DNA of 64,000 nucleotides from Mycolicibacterium rutilum (GTDB taxonomy: Bacteria > Actinomycetota > Actinomycetes > Mycobacteriales > Mycobacteriaceae): positions 124,001 through 188,000 of the forward strand of contig NZ_LT629971.1 in NCBI RefSeq assembly GCF_900108565.1, read 5' to 3'. Below, in pieces: positions 62,372 to 64,000 of this stretch. Position 1 is the stretch's first letter, and every line of letters starts with the position of its first letter. The notes below the pieces were generated by a model. The model did not search any database, was not told the origin of the DNA, and saw nothing but the letters and a program-made list of their open reading frames with translations. The translations under genes were made by a program, and so were the position numbers.

Positions 62372-62387
62372 ATCCTGGATCCAGGAT
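62372..62387. promoter_or_regulatory. Perfect 16-bp palindrome, probable GntR operator
   Basis: ATCCTGGATCCAGGAT is its own reverse complement. It lies about 20 nt downstream of the predicted -10 and 30 nt before the first gene of the operon, a place where a bound dimer would block transcription. Further GGATCC/CCCGGG bases follow to 62402. The FadR-type regulator inside the operon is the expected binder, but this is inference. Confidence 0.6.
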
Positions 62388-62407
62388 TCCGGACCCGGGA
62401 TCCTGCG

Positions 62408-62436
62408 AGCGTAAGTCGACTTAATTGACTCCGCAA
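62408..62436 (-). promoter_or_regulatory. Predicted SigA-type promoter of the catabolic operon
   Basis: On the minus strand TTGCGG (62431-62436) and TACGCT (62408-62413) are spaced by 17 nt, close to the TTGACA/TATAAT consensus as used in mycobacteria. The surroundings are AT-rich. The transcript would begin near 62400 and run into the palindrome. Confidence 0.5.
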
Positions 62437-62536
62437 CAGGAACGGCGAAATTGGTTGTTACGTTTTTGTTGACTGCGAAATTCGCGGTGAGTTAAGCGGT
62501 TTCGCCTCGCCTGATCCCGCGAGCGCCAGGAAAGGG

Positions 62537-63472
62537 TCAGCGCACCGGCGTGACCAACGCACCCGACGACAGGAACGACGCGACGTTGCGCAACGTCAGC
62601 TCCGCCATCGCCGCGCGGGTCTGCGTCGTGGCGCTGCCGACGTGGGGCAGCAGCACGACGTTGTCGAGCGCGAACAGCGCTTCGGGCACGTTCGGCTCAT
62701 CGGCGTAGACGTCCAGACCCGCGCCGGCGAGCCGCCTCTCCGTCAGCGCGGCCACCAACTCGGCCTCGTCGACCACGCTGCCGCGCGCGATGTTGATGAG
62801 ATACCCGTCGGGGCCCAGCGCGTCGAGCACGGCACGATCGACCAACCCGCGACTGGAATCACCGCCGGCCGCCGCGACCACGAGCACGTCCGCGTTCCGT
62901 GCCAGCTCCTCCGGCGACGACGCATACTCGTACGGTACGTCGACCCGGTGTCGATTGTGGTAGCTGATCGTGCAGCCGAATGCGCTGAGCCGCAACGCGA
63001 TCGCGCGACCTATCCGCCCCAGCCCGAGGATGCCGACCCGCGATCCGCTCACCTCGCGGGTCAGCGGGAACATCTTGTCCACCGGCCACCGGCCGGCCCG
63101 CACGAACCGGTCCGCCGCCGAGAACCCGCGCAACGTGTCGAGCAGCAACCCGACCGCGGTGTCGGCCACCGCGTCGTTGAGCACCTCGGGGGTGTTGCTG
63201 ACCCCGATCCCCCGCGCGAACGCCGCGTCGACGTCGACCGTGTCGTATCCGACGCCGAAGTTCACGATCGCGCCGAGGTTGGGCAGCGCATCGATCAGTG
63301 CGGCGTCGACCACCGCGGAGCCCGACGTCACGACGACAGTGATGTCGCCGCCGTGCGTCGCCAGGAATTCGGCCGGCTCATCGGGCAGGACGTAGGCGTC
63401 GTAGTCGTCGCGCAGGCCCTGCGCCACCGCGGGCATCAGCGGGCCGACCTGCAGGACCTGGGAAGTACTCAT
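62537..63472 (-). CDS. D-2-hydroxyacid dehydrogenase (glyoxylate/hydroxypyruvate reductase type)
   Basis: The 311-residue NAD(P)-dependent enzyme has the nucleotide motif GILGLGRIGRAIALR (about residues 143-157), the catalytic Arg in INIARGSVVDEAEL (about 227-240), Glu in YADEPNVPEAL and His in LLPHVGSATTQTR (about 277-289). GVGYDTVDVDAA and GVSNTPEVLNDAVAD are typical of GRHPR-like members. The substrate is probably a short hydroxyacid such as glyoxylate or hydroxypyruvate. It is separated from the catabolic operon by its promoter region and has its own start at MSTSQV. Confidence 0.88.
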   Translation of the reverse strand: MSTSQVLQVGPLMPAVAQGLRDDYDAYVLPDEPAEFLATHGGDITVVVTSGSAVVDAALIDALPNLGAIVNFGVGYDTVDVDAAFARGIGVSNTPEVLNDAVADTAVGLLLDTLRGFSAADRFVRAGRWPVDKMFPLTREVSGSRVGILGLGRIGRAIALRLSAFGCTISYHNRHRVDVPYEYASSPEELARNADVLVVAAAGGDSSRGLVDRAVLDALGPDGYLINIARGSVVDEAELVAALTERRLAGAGLDVYADEPNVPEALFALDNVVLLPHVGSATTQTRAAMAELTLRNVASFLSSGALVTPVR

Positions 63473-63607
63473 AGCCGCCACGATGGCGACCCGAGGCCGC
63501 GGTGTCCAGCGAGAACCGCGCTGTTTGAAGGTAGCCGGTACCGCCTTCTGCAACCACCCGGAGCCCAACTGCCTGACGCTGTCGTCATTTTCGCGTAGCG
63601 TGAGGTC

Positions 63608-64000
63608 GTGGCCGAGATCGACCGCAGCCGCACCCTCGCGGCAACCCCGACACAGATCTGGACCGTGCTGTCCGATTTCGGTGCGCTCAGCGCCTGGGTC
63701 GACAAGGTCGACCACTCGTGCATCCTCGAGCGTGGCCCCGACGGCGAGATGGTCGGCACGACTCGTCGCGTGCAGATGGGCCGCAACACCGTCGTCGAAC
63801 GCGTCACCGAGTGCGACCCGCAGTACGTGCTGGCCTACGCCATCGAGGGGCTGCCGAAATTTCTGGGCCGGCTCGGCAACCGCTGGACCCTCGAAGCCAC
63901 CAGCGCCGGCGACACCGTCGTCACGATCACCAGCAGCGCGCGCATCGGCGCAGGCAAAACCCAGCAACTCGTCGAGCGGTTGGCGTGCCGGCTGGTGGCC
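63608..64000 (+). CDS. SRPBCC family protein, truncated by the window end
   Basis: The first 131 residues are visible and the frame is open at the end. The pattern is that of the START/Bet v1-like polyketide cyclase/dehydrase group: TPTQIWTVLSDFGALSAWV (about residues 14-32), then strands with EMVGTTRRVQMG, VVERVTECDPQYVLAYAIEG and NRWTLEA. These small proteins bind hydrophobic ligands. The start is a GTG after GTGAGG-like sequence, divergent from the dehydrogenase gene with a 135-nt gap that shows nothing else. Function unknown. Confidence 0.75.
   Translation, partial: MAEIDRSRTLAATPTQIWTVLSDFGALSAWVDKVDHSCILERGPDGEMVGTTRRVQMGRNTVVERVTECDPQYVLAYAIEGLPKFLGRLGNRWTLEATSAGDTVVTITSSARIGAGKTQQLVERLACRLVA

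Overview
The window is high-GC actinobacterial DNA and reads as a non-tuberculous Mycobacterium (Mycolicibacterium-like) chromosome. The basis is GTG starts, ATGA/GTGA start-stop overlaps throughout, LppP/LprE, DUF3060 and DUF2510 envelope proteins, an EchA3-like crotonase, an Rv3634c-like GalE1 and a mycobacterial-type recC-recB-recD operon. No rRNA, tRNA, IS transposase or CRISPR array was seen.

Layout. 0.1-3.6 kb: a DUF2510/DUF4352 membrane protein, a GH25-like lysozyme domain without a signal peptide, a DUF2235 protein lacking its nucleophile serine, and a membrane-anchored unknown. 3.6-11.8 kb: a 45-residue ORF, echA3, a TetR regulator, two palindromic repeats, an HD-GYP protein fused to a LuxR DNA-binding domain, a STAS protein, a frameshifted galE1, a CorA with GQN in place of GMN, and an FAD reductase with a VOC protein. 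11.9-20.9 kb (minus): a Bat-like MoxR/DUF58/von Willebrand/TPR operon led by three paralogous Pro-rich single-pass membrane proteins. 21.1-25.5 kb (minus): a kinase-like domain joined through one membrane helix to a GH3 N-acetylglucosaminidase-type domain, and an 810-residue two-helix membrane protein. 25.5-26.6 kb: a lower-GC gap with operator-like dyads and an atypical LuxR regulator. 26.6-34.6 kb (minus): seven overlapping genes for a membrane protein, a helical protein, a ClpB-like AAA+ ATPase, a radical SAM activase-like enzyme, an FHA protein, a PP2C phosphatase and a Ser/Thr kinase. 34.7-40 kb: a DUF3060 protein, haloalkane dehalogenase, a small secreted His-rich protein, a DUF559/AbiEi-like protein, rhodanese, an HD hydrolase and an LppP/LprE protein, with six more copies of the palindromic repeat. 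40.1-48.3 kb: recCBD. 48.6-51.3 kb: a DASS dicarboxylate transporter coupled to a malate/tartrate-type dehydrogenase. 51.3-62.3 kb (minus): an eleven-gene catabolic operon (FAD monooxygenase, FAH, GntR, RidA, alpha/beta hydrolase, amidohydrolase, CUT2 ABC transporter, Rieske oxygenase) with a promoter and a perfect 16-bp palindrome ahead of it. The window ends with a hydroxyacid dehydrogenase and a truncated SRPBCC protein.

How it fits together. The best candidate for an undescribed system is the 22.7-kb block at 11.9-34.6 kb. It joins a phospho-signalling set (kinase, PP2C, FHA), two AAA+ modules (MoxR/vWA and ClpB-like), a radical SAM enzyme and a transmembrane kinase-like/glycosidase fusion. 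I infer a phosphorylation-controlled cell-envelope machine. echA3 and recCBD keep the order and orientation I recall for M. tuberculosis but lie about 35 kb apart here, consistent with insertion of accessory DNA.
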